64,000 nucleotides of DNA. Source: Stichopus chloronotus (lineage: Eukaryota > Echinodermata > Holothuroidea > Aspidochirotida > Stichopodidae). This document shows positions 24,806 to 37,960 of the stretch, in pieces (the first letter of the stretch is position 1; every line of letters starts with the position of its first letter). Where the stretch lies: assembly GCA_021234535.1 (NCBI GenBank), contig CM037840.1, forward strand, positions 22,601,559-22,665,558. Reading direction: 5' to 3'. A program made the translations under genes and the position numbers. Below the pieces are notes generated by a model that had not been told where the DNA came from, did no database searches, and saw nothing but the letters and a program-made list of their open reading frames with translations.

Positions 24806-25627
24806 CAGCGATTTTTACGCATGTAAATTGAGTTTCGAAAACTCACCATGCTGCAGGGTGGAAGCATACTACACGTATCAAGACGTGAATCTCAGGAGGC
24901 TGTCGTATGTCGAACAGAGATTGGCCGATACTAAGTTAATTAACCACGACACATGGCAGTTTCTCTTGATTGGTTGGACAAGAAAGGCCACATGACCGTT
25001 CTCCAGAAGGCAGGTACTGCAGGAAATTGTCATAATGTGGAAATAAACTCAGAGATGTGCACTACGTATGATTACTTTTGATCATTTTGAGGAGACGATA
25101 ACCACACATGGTAAATCATTGAGCACTACTTGTAAACAATGATACAAATTGAATACGATAAAAACTTTCATAGGTAAAATCAAATTATTATACGACGATT
25201 CAGCCATGATTTTTGACACTCTTGGCCGGCCATAGTCTCCATTTTAATCGCAGGCGAGTGGCAGTGTAAACAATTATTGTGATACACCTTTTGTTGAACA
25301 ACTCCCTCGATAATCGATACAATAATCAGCAAACAGATCCATGCACCTTACATAGCTGATCATGCTTTCATATTGAATATGTGGACTTACATATCTCGCA
25401 TGCATAACTCTCGTAGTTGTATCCGTTGTTGCGATCGTAGTTAGATGACCAATGAAACTGAAGTGACAGTTAAGCGCTAAATGGAGAGAAAGAGGGCGTC
25501 TGATAGCAGATGATTAATAGTCACATGTAGGATATCGCGCGTTACATACGACAATCACGTGAGCTCCGCAATGATATACACACATGATCCCTTTCAAAAG
25601 TTATTTAATTTTCCAAATTGATGATTT
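24806..25627. other. Intergenic, nothing recognised
   Basis: The open frame crossing the preceding repeat into this stretch is most likely non-coding repeat sequence. Confidence 0.4.
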
Positions 25628-25822
25628 ATACTCTCTAAAGGTAAAAGAGTGACTTCAGTGAACACTCTTTTAAAGAGTGGAATTCGATTGAGATTTCACT
25701 CTGCTTGAAGTGGTCGTTTACTCTGAGTTAAAAAATCTCACTCAACGGAGAGTGGAATGTCATAGGAAAGCAGGAGTGTTAACTCTAGTCAGCTCTCTTT
25801 TTTTGTAGGATTTCACTCTTTT
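25628..25822. repeat. ACTCT-rich interspersed repeat, longer copy
   Basis: Contains at least eight ACTCT or AGAGT words, opening ATACTCTCTAAAGG and closing TTTCACTCTTTTACATTC. The opening and closing words are inverted relative to each other, consistent with a small inverted-repeat element. Confidence 0.55.
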
Positions 25823-26884
25823 ACATTCAGAGATCAGGCAGGGTTGAATGGCATCATCTCTGAAGTAAGAGACAGGCCTACTGCAGAGGCATGATGTGTG
25901 TCGAGGCAAGCGGTGAGGGAAGGGAGTTATAGGTTGATATTCCCACAAGAGTTCAACCATGTTCGATGGAATCATGCAATGCAGATTTATAAATTGCATT
26001 CTCTCGTATGGGTAACTGTTGGAAATTCTGTATGTGGGCCTATTTTAGACACACGAATGATAGCTTTCATATGGTCAAAATTCCTTCTGCGAGTTGCCGT
26101 CACGGGCCGTTGCGATTGCCACAAGTTGCAACTTCCAGACATGCTCAATGCTCTATGTATAAACTGTTGCAATAACCCAAAAGCATCTTTATTTCTTTTA
26201 TTGGATTTGTTTTTGTTTCCTAACCTGCTAGAAAACCTAATTATGCCTTAAATTTTCACCATACAATCACATTAATAGGCAGCACTACTATCCTCCTCTG
26301 TTCATAATACAATGTCAATGATAAATATATGGCTTCTCAGCTCCTTACTATTTGTATACGTTGACTAAAAATTCACCGATTACGATGTTGTTCAGTGATT
26401 TATTTGCTCCCAACACATTTTCTCCGTTTTTTTTTTTGTGCCCTTATATTTCTGAGGGAGCTGCCATCTAAACGGTGGCTCCCTGCTTCAGTCTTATTTA
26501 TTCACTCTTCTTCCTTTACAGTAGGTCGATATTTCTAACTACATAACTGTGTCACTGTAGATCGTCCTACGTATGTGTCATGATTTGACACTTCTCAACG
26601 ATGGTTCGGAAAACTTCCAACAGATGATTATCCCCACTTAGAGAGACTCTGATACGGCTTCCTGTGTCCAAGATTTTTCTATTTTTCATTTTTTCACTCT
26701 GCCATTTAATGGATTCATCGTCTTCTTCCTTCAACTGGTGTTTGCACAGGGTCCAAAATTTGGATCCTAAACAGCCGTCGATAGTCTGTCGAGTACCCGG
26801 TTACCCGAAAATGTAACTTCCATGTGGTTAGAAGTTCATTGTGAAGTCTCAGTACGACACTTTGCTTTGCATTTAAGAATAACA
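25823..26884. other. Intergenic, no supported gene
   Basis: A Cys-containing open frame at about 26095-26185 superficially resembles CXC-type zinc motifs but is missing residues. I do not call it a gene. Confidence 0.4.
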
Positions 26885-27433
26885 TCACATGTTTAAGAGA
26901 CCATACAGTGTCGGTTTCAGTGCGTGACTGAGAAGACCAGTTAACCTTGATAGCGCCACCACAGAGTAACTTATGTTATCACGTGGGAATGTCCTTGTCA
27001 CAGGAGTCATGGAAAAAGTCACAAGTGTCACTGAAAAAGTCACAAGTGTCACCACCCACGTGGTCACAAATACTAATGGTAGCCGACAATAGCGTATGGC
27101 TCACACGTGACAGCGTTCGTCTTCGGGTTTGAACTTTACTGCACTTGGTTTGTCTTCCGGTGTCTGCTATCTGCTATCGTGTTACCTGTGACGTATACTT
27201 TCGTTAAAGAGAATCGATGGTTTAGTTAACAGGTTACCGTCACGGATGTTAAGTCCCTTTAAATCTTTCTAAGTTGGAACATTCACCTTCGAATTCTGAG
27301 AAAATCTGAGCGCTTCCTGTGCTATACTTTTCCAGTACAAGGAGAGAATTAATAAATTTACGGGTATTCCGACACAAGTTACAATAAGCCTATAAATAGC
27401 AACCACCCAGGTGTAAAACCTTACGTCATCCAT
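26885..27433 (-). pseudogene. Decayed rhodopsin-type GPCR, related to the 34.1 and 45.0 kb receptors
   Basis: On the minus strand an ATG (27433-27431) opens a frame reading MDDVRFYTWVVAIYRLIVTC and on to GIPVNLLILSLYW, clearly matching transmembrane helix 1 of the receptor at 34138-35439 (RFPYTWIVSIYRLIVTC, GIPGNLLILSVYW). After the following EALRF the frame shifts by one base relative to the GSAQIF segment of the intact gene. The sequence then lacks helices 2-5 and the third intracellular loop. It resumes at about 27065-26885 with a TM6/TM7 region (TWVVTLVTF through SRLTGLLSHALKPTLYGLLNM) that ends in a stop. NPxxY has become KPTLY and the TM1 GN has become VN. An 18-21 bp tandem duplication repeats VTLVTFS. 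The total is only about 550 bp, where the intact gene needs 1302. Interpretation as a pseudogene is secure; the order of events is inferred. Confidence 0.85.
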
Positions 27434-30400
27434 GTCGGGGAGATCAAATCCCTTTTATACCTCAGTGTCAGTAATTAAGACTGTTTTAATCTAATGACCG
27501 TCTGTTTCTTTTGTTTTCGTTGTTATTGTTTTTTTTAGCAAAAGCTTTTCGTTCCAATCCAAAGAACAAAATGATTAAAAAAGAAATATCAAAAACCTAG
27601 GTCCTTTCAAAATACCAAAAACAAAACACAAAAAGAACACTTTAAATTTTACCTACACGTATTGTCTCTTTCCTTGTGATGATAATAAATAGTAGAAAAA
27701 ATAACCGTCTCCCACCGAGGATGAATTTCTCGTTGAAGGCCTCCTTAGTCTTGAGAAAGTTACAGAAAAAAGGAAAGTATTAGCATCGGTGAACTTTTCT
27801 CTTTAGTATAAAGAAATGTATAAATGACACAAATTCGTATAACAATCACAAAACGTGATTTCTTTCACTCTTCACACATAATACAAACTTTGCCACATGT
27901 GGCTAAACCTGATATTCTGCTTACTTGACACGGATAGGCTTGCAACCGTCAGGAAGGCGAACCCAGCACAGTTTAAGCTCGTAATGTAAATGAAATACTT
28001 TTCTAAAAATGGATCGCTTTTTTCTGTAATTCAGCTAAAAAAAAGTTAAAAAAGGACAAGAACATCGGCCAATTTTAATCTAATATTTATCGATGTAATA
28101 AATCAAGGAAAACTTTTAAGTGTACCTTTAGTTAATTGTGCCGTATCTGTTGGAAGTAAAAACCAAACCCAACTCCTGGCAATGTATAGAGCCATTGACG
28201 TTCAGAACTACGGTATTACAAATGAAGTAAAACCTGATAAACATTTTAAACGTAATTGCAGTAAAATAAAAAAAAAACGATCAGTTTTCATGGTAATATT
28301 GACATTAATGTTTGTTCATGACATTGTTTGAAAAATGTTACCTAAGATGTTTATTGATCAAATTAATATTCATGAAGGACACATCTTCCCCAATTCACAT
28401 GAATACATTTCCGTCACCAAATTTTCCACATTATTCCCATTTTTATTTCATTTTTAAGAGAAAACACTGTGATGTTATAAATTATTTATAAGAAATTTCA
28501 GTGGATCAAATGACAGATATCAAATATATGGAAATCAGAAGGATGTAGGTCTACGGTTTTTTTTTTTTTGAGAATAAATTGGTCTCTCGATTTAAAGTGT
28601 AAAGTTTGAAATTTCCAAAATGTAGGTTACAAAGTTTAAAATATGAACTCAAATGGGTCAGTTCGTACACTCTTGGTCTCAAACATACAACGTTGAAGCT
28701 GATTCACTCAGTTTAAAATGGTAAACTGAGCCATAAATTGTGACGTCCATCTTGTGCTACTCAAATTACTTAGTGCGCTTTTCTTCGTTGTTTCAAAAAC
28801 CAGCTTTTCACGAAGTTGTGTTCATTGCCTTACCGGTATGGGGTGATTTGACTCTATGCGGATCCTCTCCATACAACTTGCTATAGTACAACAAAACGGT
28901 AAACTTATTCATTTTGATACAAATATTTTATATGCTTCAAAGAAGCAACAAAAGCAGATAATGATGATGATGAAGTAGATGGTTATCATAAATCATTGCC
29001 GAATTGACTGTTTCAAATTTAAGTTATAGTCTTTCAACATTCTATATCTCAGCAACGGAACAAGGTATGGAGATGAAAGATGGATGAATACGATTTATTT
29101 TCCAACATTTAATATGCATTTTCTTATAATTCTAGACTTCCGGTACCGGTTACAGTTTAAATCGTCGTTGCTTCTTGTGTTTCCGAGTTCGTGTATCACA
29201 GATCCGGAAACATTACTATTCGGACGCTAGTGTACCTTCCGTCGTGACGTCTGCGTGCTCTAGACATAAAAATCAAGGCCATTCAAATCGATTTAATACG
29301 AATATAAAATCGAGAAGTTTAAGGTCTAAATAGTACACGATCTGAATTGAGATAAGAGTAAGTAGAGGATGATGATCAATGAAGGGTCACGTGGGTTTGG
29401 AGGAGGCATTAAACATTCGTAGACGGTAGGGTCGGTTTGAGGTTATGAGGTGGGGAGGGGGCGGGGTGTGCTTGATAAAATGTGGAGCCCTTATACAGAA
29501 AGTGGTACTTCTGTATAATCGTCATTTTGGAAAGGTCTGCCTATTACTGGAATAAGAAAAAGACAATAAATGCAGGTCGAAAAAGAGGAAACAAGGGAAA
29601 CGAGGAACCGCCGAAAACCGCCGAAAACCTTCTGACTTAGAAATTTTTGACAATGGAATATATAAGTGTACATATACCATACAAAAGAGAAGTAAACAAG
29701 AGGGGGGAAATTAAAAAGAATCGACCATGGTAAAGAGTGTTGAAGTGGTGTTGTGGGCGAACGTTTTCCTACTCTCCCCACCCCTAGATCGATAAAGCGA
29801 GGCCCCATCCCTTTCGACGTCTATAGATAGTATGTGGCGTCCGATCTTGTCAGTCTTCTCCTTAAACAAGTGTCCCCATGCACCACCTCATTGAGACCCC
29901 TCCGTATCCGGCGAGGTGTTACAGATGACAGGCTTAGTTCAATTTTTCACCTCTCGAAAAAGGAAAATTGAATTCCGCGTTTTCCGCGTTTTCGACCTTC
30001 CTATGTTTAAAAATAACAGTTTTCAGAAAATACACCCTATGGACCTGACTGTTGGTTTGTTAATATGTATCTAAAATTTTATACGAAGTGATTATCCAGA
30101 TCTAGTTTAGAGTTAAGGTAGTTTGACATGTCACTTGTTAGGTTAAGTGCCAGCGTGCTTGCGTAAATGAAGCCAAGCACAAACTTTAAGACAGAGATAG
30201 ACACTGACAGATATGTAAATTTGTGTTAATGTATGCCATAATTAGACATTTGCAAATGTCAGCTTTTTCTTTTTTACTGTCAGTCATGTTCAGTTAATCT
30301 CCAACCGCTGAAGTTGAGATTAGGAATATATTAAGTGATGTGGCATCACTGATGTTTTATCAGTTTTTGAGCAACAACTGCTTAAAGTTTGGTGTTCTTC

Positions 30401-31402
30401 TCCATGGTGAAAATATTTTCATTCGCGTCGGTGTTTTTTGTTCATATAGCCCCTGTACAGGTACCACTATGAGCAGTCGAGGAGGGCTTTTCCACCCATC
30501 AATTAGTCAGACACAAAGTAGAAGTTCACAGAGAGTTTAGGAATATCCATTTGGTTAGAACTATTTCAAAGGCATCTAAAAATATGTTTCAAGCGGATCT
30601 GAAAATTAACAAATTTTCTGAAGGTAGCATACTACCATTACATTATTGCATACGTCTGGGCGATTTTACAAACCACGGTGGCTCTTAAATACCATACCTT
30701 TTGACATGATGACCTTTTTCGTTGACAGCCGTAATGCTCTTCATAAGCTACTTAGAGACACATCATTTGACATTATTATTAATTCATTATGAGACATCAT
30801 GAGCAACATTATTCAACAAAAATTGCCAAATCCTCTTTGAAACAATGAAATAAATGTTGAGAAATTCAAAAAACTTTCTTCTTTGTTGTTTTCGAAGCTT
30901 CTTTCCGTCACAAGGAAACTTCGCCCATGTTATGAATAAATGTAAAACAAAAATTGTTTGAACAGGACCAGCAGGCTGAAGCTGCTAAAGTAACTCATGC
31001 TGATTGTTCTCTCGTTTTGCTTTCATACACATCAGTGTACTTTATATACATGACACGTGACGCATTCAAATGATGACATTTTCATATCCAATCCTGTTTC
31101 GATATTCAACAAAAATTCATTGTGACGTCACCGGATAGTGTCGATGATGAAAAGGCTGACAAAGTGACACCGATGAAAACTAAATCGAAGCTTTGGCCTT
31201 GACTCTACCTTCCAGAAAGAAACCGACTAGCGTTAGGCCTATTCATTGGCAACGGTGTTGGGATTTAAACAGCAGCACTGTCACTAGTGTTACATATAGC
31301 CATGGCAACGCTTGTCTGGATTATTCCATTCTAGGAATAGTCTCAAGGAATTGGTTGTGGTGACATTAAAAATGCGGGGCCTAGCAACACCATACACTGA
31401 AA

Positions 31403-31436
31403 GATGACGTCATTATTATGATGACGTCATTATTAT
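31403..31436. repeat. Two tandem 17-bp units each carrying TGACGTCA
   Basis: GATGACGTCATTATTAT is repeated twice back to back. TGACGTCA is the full palindromic cAMP-response-element core bound by CREB/ATF-type bZIP factors in animals; whether it is used here is unknown. Confidence 0.8.
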
Positions 31437-32708
31437 CTTTGCTATTTCGTTATGAGCTAGACACATATAACTATATACAACAGCAATAGTATTAAATCAG
31501 GTAAAGCAATCCTTAGTCTGTAGTCTGCATTCTATACGAGCAGTCTCATAGAAGTAATTGATTTTGGAAATTTTAGAATAGACGCTGCAGCTTTAGGTTC
31601 ATTTCTGATATTTGCTTTCTTTTGGTTGTGTTGTAAACAGATGCAAATATCTTGTTGTAAAGATTTTTTTTAAGACCCTCAGGCATGGTATAGAGTCGAT
31701 ATACTTGAGCATTTCCAAATAACTCAGCACATATGCTGTACCATGAATTTAAGTTAGTCGGAAACAAATTACAATTTTAATTTCTTAAGTACACTGTTTA
31801 ACTGTCCGGAATGGCTAATGTCCATAGTCTATCAAATTTTGGTAGGTGTTGCCATACTCCCACTATCAGTCTTTGCTTTACTCGATCAGTTGCTCTTAGA
31901 CTATCGGTAGACGTTCTTACACTGGGGTATGGATCCCGGAAACAAAAACGCATCTTACCAGTACTTCGGTCCGTATACCTCGAATGTATCAATTCAACAG
32001 CCATCTAGGTATTCATCTTTTTCCGTTGGGTGGCAAATGTCCAGTTCAGGTGTCGTTGCTATGGAGAAATGTGCTGAGAACACAGGCTTCAGTTCAAAAA
32101 CAAAAGTTAACGTCTTTTATGAGTCATGTTGAACTGACGTCACATACCTAAGAAAAAGTGAGATGCGGTAGGCCACACAAAATGAAGGTGGATGCTACGT
32201 CGTGCCTTATGGGGGGTGGGGAAGGGATCGTAGGGAAGGGGTGGTGGTAGACTGTCCTATCGAGCAGTAGTAGAGCTGGACGGTCCTTCTTAATATATAT
32301 CAAATCCTTAAAAATATGAAAATACGTTTCCCAAGATATCATATTTTTAATAAACGTATGAACCGTATATAAAAAGAAAAGTTTGACTATAACAGACGTT
32401 TCTGAAGGGTCAAAATCAAGATTCGCATACAATATTTCAATGAGACTCTTTAATTCTTGACATTCGCATATTTTGACTGTTATTCAACCACTGGACGTCG
32501 GATCTAATTAAAGACCCGGTGTCCGTGTTCATCACCAGTCATACTTTTTGTTTTTACCCCAACCTCTACCTGGCGTTATTTTCAGCGTTGTCGTCGTTCG
32601 GGACAGATACAGTAGCATAGCCTAAAATAATACGAAGCGCCATTACAAGAGGTTCAGAGCTGTCACTACGGGTGAAACCCTTGTAGTATTAAGTCCAATT
32701 TTTAAACT

Positions 32709-32745
32709 TTAATTAATTAATTAATTGATGAATTAATTAATTAAA
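32709..32745. repeat. (TTAA)n microsatellite
   Basis: Nine or so TTAA units with one interruption (TTGATGAA). Confidence 0.85.
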
Positions 32746-34137
32746 CATCCTTATCATTTTAGTCTAATCAAGAAACAGTTTGCATCGTCATCTACATCTG
32801 TCTAAACCTAGTCTGAAAAAGTTTCAGATTTAAACTTAAAACAATATTCTCTTCATCTGTTATCTACTTGGGTATTTATATTTATTTGTATTTTATTTAT
32901 TTTTATTGTATTCTTTTCTTTGGCCATTCCATAACAATTCGGTCAGGAAAATTCACGAAATTCAAAAGCCTGAGTTCGATTTTCAGGAGATTTCGATTTT
33001 CAAAAACAATTCTTCGTCTGATAATCCTTTCTGTTATTCTTTGAAATTCTGGAACCTAAAAATAAAGACTTCCAGCATTGCGAGACGCATATCTCAAACT
33101 GATGTGAGATGAAGACTTTACTTGAATAGGTTTTGTTGAATACAAAGCACACATGAATATTCACAATTAGTGTATAAGATTGCGAACTTTACATAAAGTT
33201 ACGTGCTGAAAGAAATGAAAATCTAATCTGCCAAAGAAAATGGACGAAACAGCCTTTACGTGTTTCTCTGAACAGTTTGTTTTTGTCTTTTTTTTTTTTA
33301 GTGAAAGATACAAACACACAGAAACAGTTGGTGAAATATAGGAATCATTTGGACCAGACGGGGGCATTTTTCAACAACTTGCATGCTTTTGGAATGTGGC
33401 CAAAGTCTTGAAAGCCAGTTTACCTAATAGCCCATACATACGAAACTGCAATGTAGAAAATCAATGAGAAATAAACGAGTCGTTCAGAGCAAGATATGAA
33501 TACACATAAAAATGTAGAAAATGTTATGAATGAACTGTGGGTATAATCGAAGTTACAATGTTGAATGGGTCCGTTTTATGCACTAAATGCTTCAGGGTTG
33601 AAATGCTGAACCGGCTGAGGAGGTGGAAGGGGGCATGCAGGGATATTTCCCCCTCCCTTGGACTTTTCAACGCAAAGTAGCGTAAAAATCAGTCATGAAG
33701 GACATGTTTTGCTTCTTGCTAATGAAACTGCTTTGGTGCAACCATTTGTAGTGAGAAATGGAAGGGTCGGCTGCTCTCTTTAATGCATCACGACTGATGT
33801 AAGCAGACAACTGCAGGTACCTCTACAAAGTTTAATGTAGTAATTACGTGCTTAACTTTTACAAATTTTCTCCCAACAATGTCTTTTTCAAACATTTGCA
33901 CTCCGTGGGAATACCATTCCCTTTCCCTAGGACCCTACCCCCGTATGGGAGCAAGTTCCCATGATTCATCTCCCCATTTTTGTTTTGTTCTAAATCCGGT
34001 TATGTCATAGTCACTTATAGTTAAACTTAATGAGCCTCCTCCCCTCTCTTATCGTTATTGTCAAACTTTGACTTCAGTAATAATTGACTGTCGATGACAC
34101 TTCTGCTAAAACTGAAAATAAGATAAAAGTTCAAACG

Positions 34138-35439
34138 TCAAGCCATCAACTGAAGGCGCCGGTCCACCATGTCGACATCTCTGAAACGCGTACAACATTT
34201 TCGCACCCTTTTCAGTAATTTCGCACACTCCATTCGAAAGTTCGGGTTTAAAAATCCATACAGTATCGGGTTCAACGTGTGATTGAGAAGGCCCGTTAGC
34301 CTCGTCAGAGCAATTAAAGGGTAATATGGACTGTCACGTGAGATATTTCTTATCAAAGGGGTCAGCAAAAAGGTCACCATTGTTACCATCCAGGTAATCA
34401 CGAAAATGAATGTAGCCGAAAGAAGCATGTGACTGAGGCGTGATAAAGTCCTCGGTCGCGGCTGCATGTTACCATCTGCTTCCCGCCTCCTTCTCTTCTG
34501 TGCCGATTGCCTCGTTGCAACGTCAGTGTTGCTTTTTCTGTGAACATGTGACAGATTGCTCTCGTGCAACTGGGATTCTTCAAAGTCGATGTTTGTCGAA
34601 CCGAAAATCCCTCCATTCGATATCAACCCTTCGTTATTCCTGAGAGGTCTAATCTGAAACTGGACAGAACTTTTGAGTCGAATTTCCCCATTACCGTAGA
34701 ACGCCGTTTCGCTTTCCCCAGCATTTCTAGTCGACCTAGCAGTTCTGGTATAATTTCCAGTGCTTCCCGTGTTCGAAATGGTTGCAGTAACACCGGTACC
34801 CACCTTGTTGCTCTGCCACTTCACCGTCTTCCACAATTTTGCGTACAGGAAAATGACCACCGCAAATGTTATCAGAAAACACAAATATTGAGGCACGGTT
34901 GCGAGAACGAAGAGCATGGTACCAACCTCTGACCCAAATTGGTAACAGATGGTGACGTTGAGCTCTTTACTGCCCGATGCCACAGTTACAGTGGTAGGTA
35001 AACTGCCACTCGTATAAGGTACCAGAATATTGACTCCCAAAGCGACAAGGAGGCAGAAACAGCTGACTGTGACAGCCATTTTACGGGACCATCTACCCTT
35101 GAAAGGCTTACATACCGCTAGGTATCTATCCCAAGCTATGGCAGTCGTTAGACAAGCAGACAAATACCAACCTATACCTTCCCAAGTGAAGAATATTTTA
35201 CAAAGTAGGTCGTTGTGAAAATCTAGTTCGAACCACCAGTAGTATTGTTCTAATGGCATGACGAGAGAAGAATACAGATCACACAATGCTAGTGCTTGGA
35301 TGAAAATCTGAGCGCTTCCCAAAATGTCCTTGTTCCAGTACACGGAGAGAATTAATAAATTTCCTGGTATTCCAATGCAAGTTACGATAAGTCTATAAAT
35401 TGAGACTATCCACGTATAGGGAAACCTTAATTCATGCAT
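34138..35439 (-). CDS. Rhodopsin-like (class A) orphan GPCR, receptor 1
   Basis: Single-exon coding region of 433 residues for a plasma-membrane seven-helix receptor; the ligand is unknown. Helices are roughly 11-35, 44-67, 80-109, 120-142, 174-200, 338-362 and 372-397. Class A hallmarks seen: GN27 in TM1, D54 (2.50), C80 (3.25) pairing with C165 in loop 2, DRY 104-106, W350 (6.48) and NPILY 390-394. Oddities: no Trp in TM4, no TM5 proline at 5.50, and V352 where TM6 normally has P6.50. The extracellular N-terminus is only about 10 residues, without glycosylation sites; sequons exist at N161 (loop 2) and N365 (loop 3). Intracellular loop 3 is long (about 201-335) with KRRRR at 315-319. E87 sits at position 3.32. 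I chose the second ATG, MHELRFPYTW, because a splice acceptor (TTTTTCGTGCAG, exon from 35455) lies between it and the upstream in-frame ATG at 35478, and because this start aligns with the paralogue. It is probably a lineage-expanded receptor of the kind abundant in echinoderms. Confidence 0.93.
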   Translation of the reverse strand: MHELRFPYTWIVSIYRLIVTCIGIPGNLLILSVYWNKDILGSAQIFIQALALCDLYSSLVMPLEQYYWWFELDFHNDLLCKIFFTWEGIGWYLSACLTTAIAWDRYLAVCKPFKGRWSRKMAVTVSCFCLLVALGVNILVPYTSGSLPTTVTVASGSKELNVTICYQFGSEVGTMLFVLATVPQYLCFLITFAVVIFLYAKLWKTVKWQSNKVGTGVTATISNTGSTGNYTRTARSTRNAGESETAFYGNGEIRLKSSVQFQIRPLRNNEGLISNGGIFGSTNIDFEESQLHESNLSHVHRKSNTDVATRQSAQKRRRREADGNMQPRPRTLSRLSHMLLSATFIFVITWMVTMVTFLLTPLIRNISRDSPYYPLIALTRLTGLLNHTLNPILYGFLNPNFRMECAKLLKRVRKCCTRFRDVDMVDRRLQLMA

Positions 35440-37613
35440 GCTGTATGGTTGACGTCTGCACGAAAAAGAAAAAAGCATAAAGATTTAATTTTTGCCTTTT
35501 TCTGCTTTTACATACGATCACGAATTCAATAATATCGTGTTATCCAACGAATTAAAAAAAAAATGTCAAAATATGATTAATTCTTTAAAACCCAATTTTA
35601 CGCACGTTCAACTAGATAAAATAATGTAACATTCTCCAAATAAAAAAAAAATTCTTCCTTTTCGGTCATGTATCCTCTCCGATGTTAAAGTAACCACTTC
35701 ATTTCGGTTATTCACTTCGTCCTTCAACCGACAAACACCGCGCCGGTACATGAACCTAACGCATACGTGGATGTAGAATACGTCTAAGTTTCCGACAGAA
35801 TTAAAACTACGAGCTATGCACCAAATGCCACACGTATGCAATTTTCTTCGTTTTTTAAGGTCAAAAGAAACTGATCAATCCTTAATTCTTGCATAATAGC
35901 ATTAAAGTTTTAAAGCGTGTCTATTTCACCTCTTTTGCTATGATTAACGTTCTAGCTTGTTTGGACTAAAAGGTAAAATATTCCGCGTCTCTCCTTGACA
36001 GATGAGTTGAGTGATACTTTACTTTGCATTTGAAATGTTCGTTTCATAACGCCACACGCACTGAAGATTTGTGGCAAATCCGACTTTAGTCATAAATCCG
36101 ATAAGACGCTAAAATATCTAAACGTTCCTTTTATTTTTCGAACGAGGGAAAACTGACATTTTGATGTAATACTTATCAAAAGGTCGATCAGAACCTACCG
36201 ACGGTGGTTTTTTCTTTTAAGTTTTTTTTTTGGGGGGGGGCGGGGGAATTAATGATTATTTAATTAGTTTCCATGGTCAATGTAATTTATGTAAAGAACA
36301 ACAAGAGGAAAGTCGGCGACGGGCAGCACATCACTGTCCTTTGTCAAGAAAACGATTTCAATTAGTGTCTACATGTCGAAGAAAATGAAATAAAAACAGC
36401 CGGAAATCTGCTCTGAGCGATGTCATCATGCCACGATAAGACAAAAAAGAAAAGAAAAAAAGATGTTGAATCCCTGAAAAGACTTTCTCTTTTGTAGAGG
36501 TAAACAAATTGTATAGGAGCCACAAAACGTTTCGTAGCCAGGATTTATATTCAACGGACTGGTCTGATCGTGAGGGACGGTGGGGGCGTGGCGTAAATGG
36601 CCAACTATAGTCGAAGGAATGTATAGAGGTGACCGTCATTCGAGGGATATGTCACGTTTAGTCAGGGCCTGTCGCTCACTTGGGGGTGCTGAGTGACAAG
36701 CAATTTCCTTCTACTTCTCCGGCTATGGCAAGCCGTGTTGGACAAATACACCGTTATTTCATCTCAGCGTTAAATATCATATATACTGGTATTCGAATAT
36801 ATAACAGAATTAATGCGAATATATACCGATATTAAATAACAATCATAAAGGCGGATTATATATTGATGGCCTCGTATAAATTCGAATATTTTTCTCTAAT
36901 ATGTACCTCCAATCATTAGCGATGCTACCATATAGGGAGGGGGGGGGTGCAGCCCCCGACCGACTAAAATGGATAGCAGGTGCCCTTTTCAGATTTTCAC
37001 TAAAAAAGGAAAAAATAATAACAAAAGATGAAAGAGAATGTAAACAATGGAAGTTTGAACTCTTTTGCGCAGTCTGTATCCAGGAAGTGAGGATAGCGAT
37101 GGCAATTGTCGGACTTCAAATTCGATCAAGTAGAGTATTTATCATGAAATGAGCAAATTGGATCAGACTTTTTCAGCCGAAAATTCCCCTGAAAAGAGAT
37201 TAATTTTTCATCCGTCCAAGAAAATACTGACAATGCCATTTTCGGTTGCTTACTTGATGAGCCTGGGAAGGGCGGATTTTCCGCAATCTAGGGGATATTT
37301 TATGTATTTTCTTTTTCTGATACTTTTCGCTCCAAACAATACTGGTGCTCCTCTTAGAAAGTCTTCAAAAAATTTTCAGTTCACCCCAATTCAAAATTCT
37401 GTCTGTGCCAACGCAACAGTGGGCAGACCGTACCGTATCACACTGTATCACACTTGTTGATGTTCCCTCATCCGTGCCGGAGACTCAGAAAGAAAGCAAA
37501 TCTAACTGCTTGAGGCTTACTTCGAGTCTCTGGACCCCCTTGCAAACAAGCAATGTGTCTCCACTACTAGTAACTGTATTAATTCGAATTAATACCTTGA
37601 CATACTGTTCGAA
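35440..37613. other. Receptor 1 5' region and intergenic
   Basis: 35440-35455 is the predicted 5' UTR remainder of receptor 1, and a 5' UTR intron begins beyond 35455; the upstream non-coding exon was not located. A poly-T/G run is at 36220-36246. No coding exon is supported. Confidence 0.4.
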
Positions 37614-37960
37614 TTAAAGGGAAATGGGGCGTTTAGAAAACACCAACATGACATACAAAGGAAATAGCTTTAGTCATTGTCAAACCCTTCAGTCTCATCA
37701 ATAAACATCTGCCAAAGCTTCATCTACTCCAAACATTATGGATGTGATGAATAATGAAAGATGCATCATTTGAATTTTGAAAAGTTTGGGTGAACAAATT
37801 AGTGTTGAGCAACAAGTAACTAAATTTGTGAGAAACTTATTTCTTGAAAAGAAGTCTACTGTAACTTCCTTATTTTGAATAATCTATCATTCTATGTCCA
37901 CAAACACTTGTGCTAAAAATATGGTTGTTTTCTGTAAAATAAACGCCCCAATTCCCTATA
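37614..37960 (+). mobile_element. TTAA-flanked MITE, copy B
   Basis: The left end reads TTAAAGGGAAATGGGGCGTTTA (TTAA at 37614). The right end reads AAACGCCCCAATTCCCTATA, inverted to the left, with its TTAA mutated to TATA. The internal sequence, for example a block at 37750-37810 containing GAAAAGTTTGGGTGAACAA, matches copies C and D in the same orientation and copy A in reverse. About 347 bp, non-coding. Confidence 0.85.

Larger units (their letters stand above)
27434..34137. other. Intergenic between receptor copies
   Basis: No convincing exon. Features seen: a tandem CCGCCGAAAA repeat at about 29610-29630, a pair of TGACGTCA-bearing 17-bp units at 31403-31436, TGACGTCA at 31123-31130 and 32135-32142, and a TTAA microsatellite at 32709-32745. 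Several poly-A/T runs. Confidence 0.4.

Noticed and set aside
26095..26185. Frame with GRCDCHKLQLPDMLNALCIN, like a CXC-type zinc motif in some transposons
   Set aside because: Several expected cysteines are missing and the flanks show no related sequence.
34398..34932. Open frames antisense or out of frame to receptor 1
   Set aside because: Shadows of the receptor's coding sequence, with no domain of their own.
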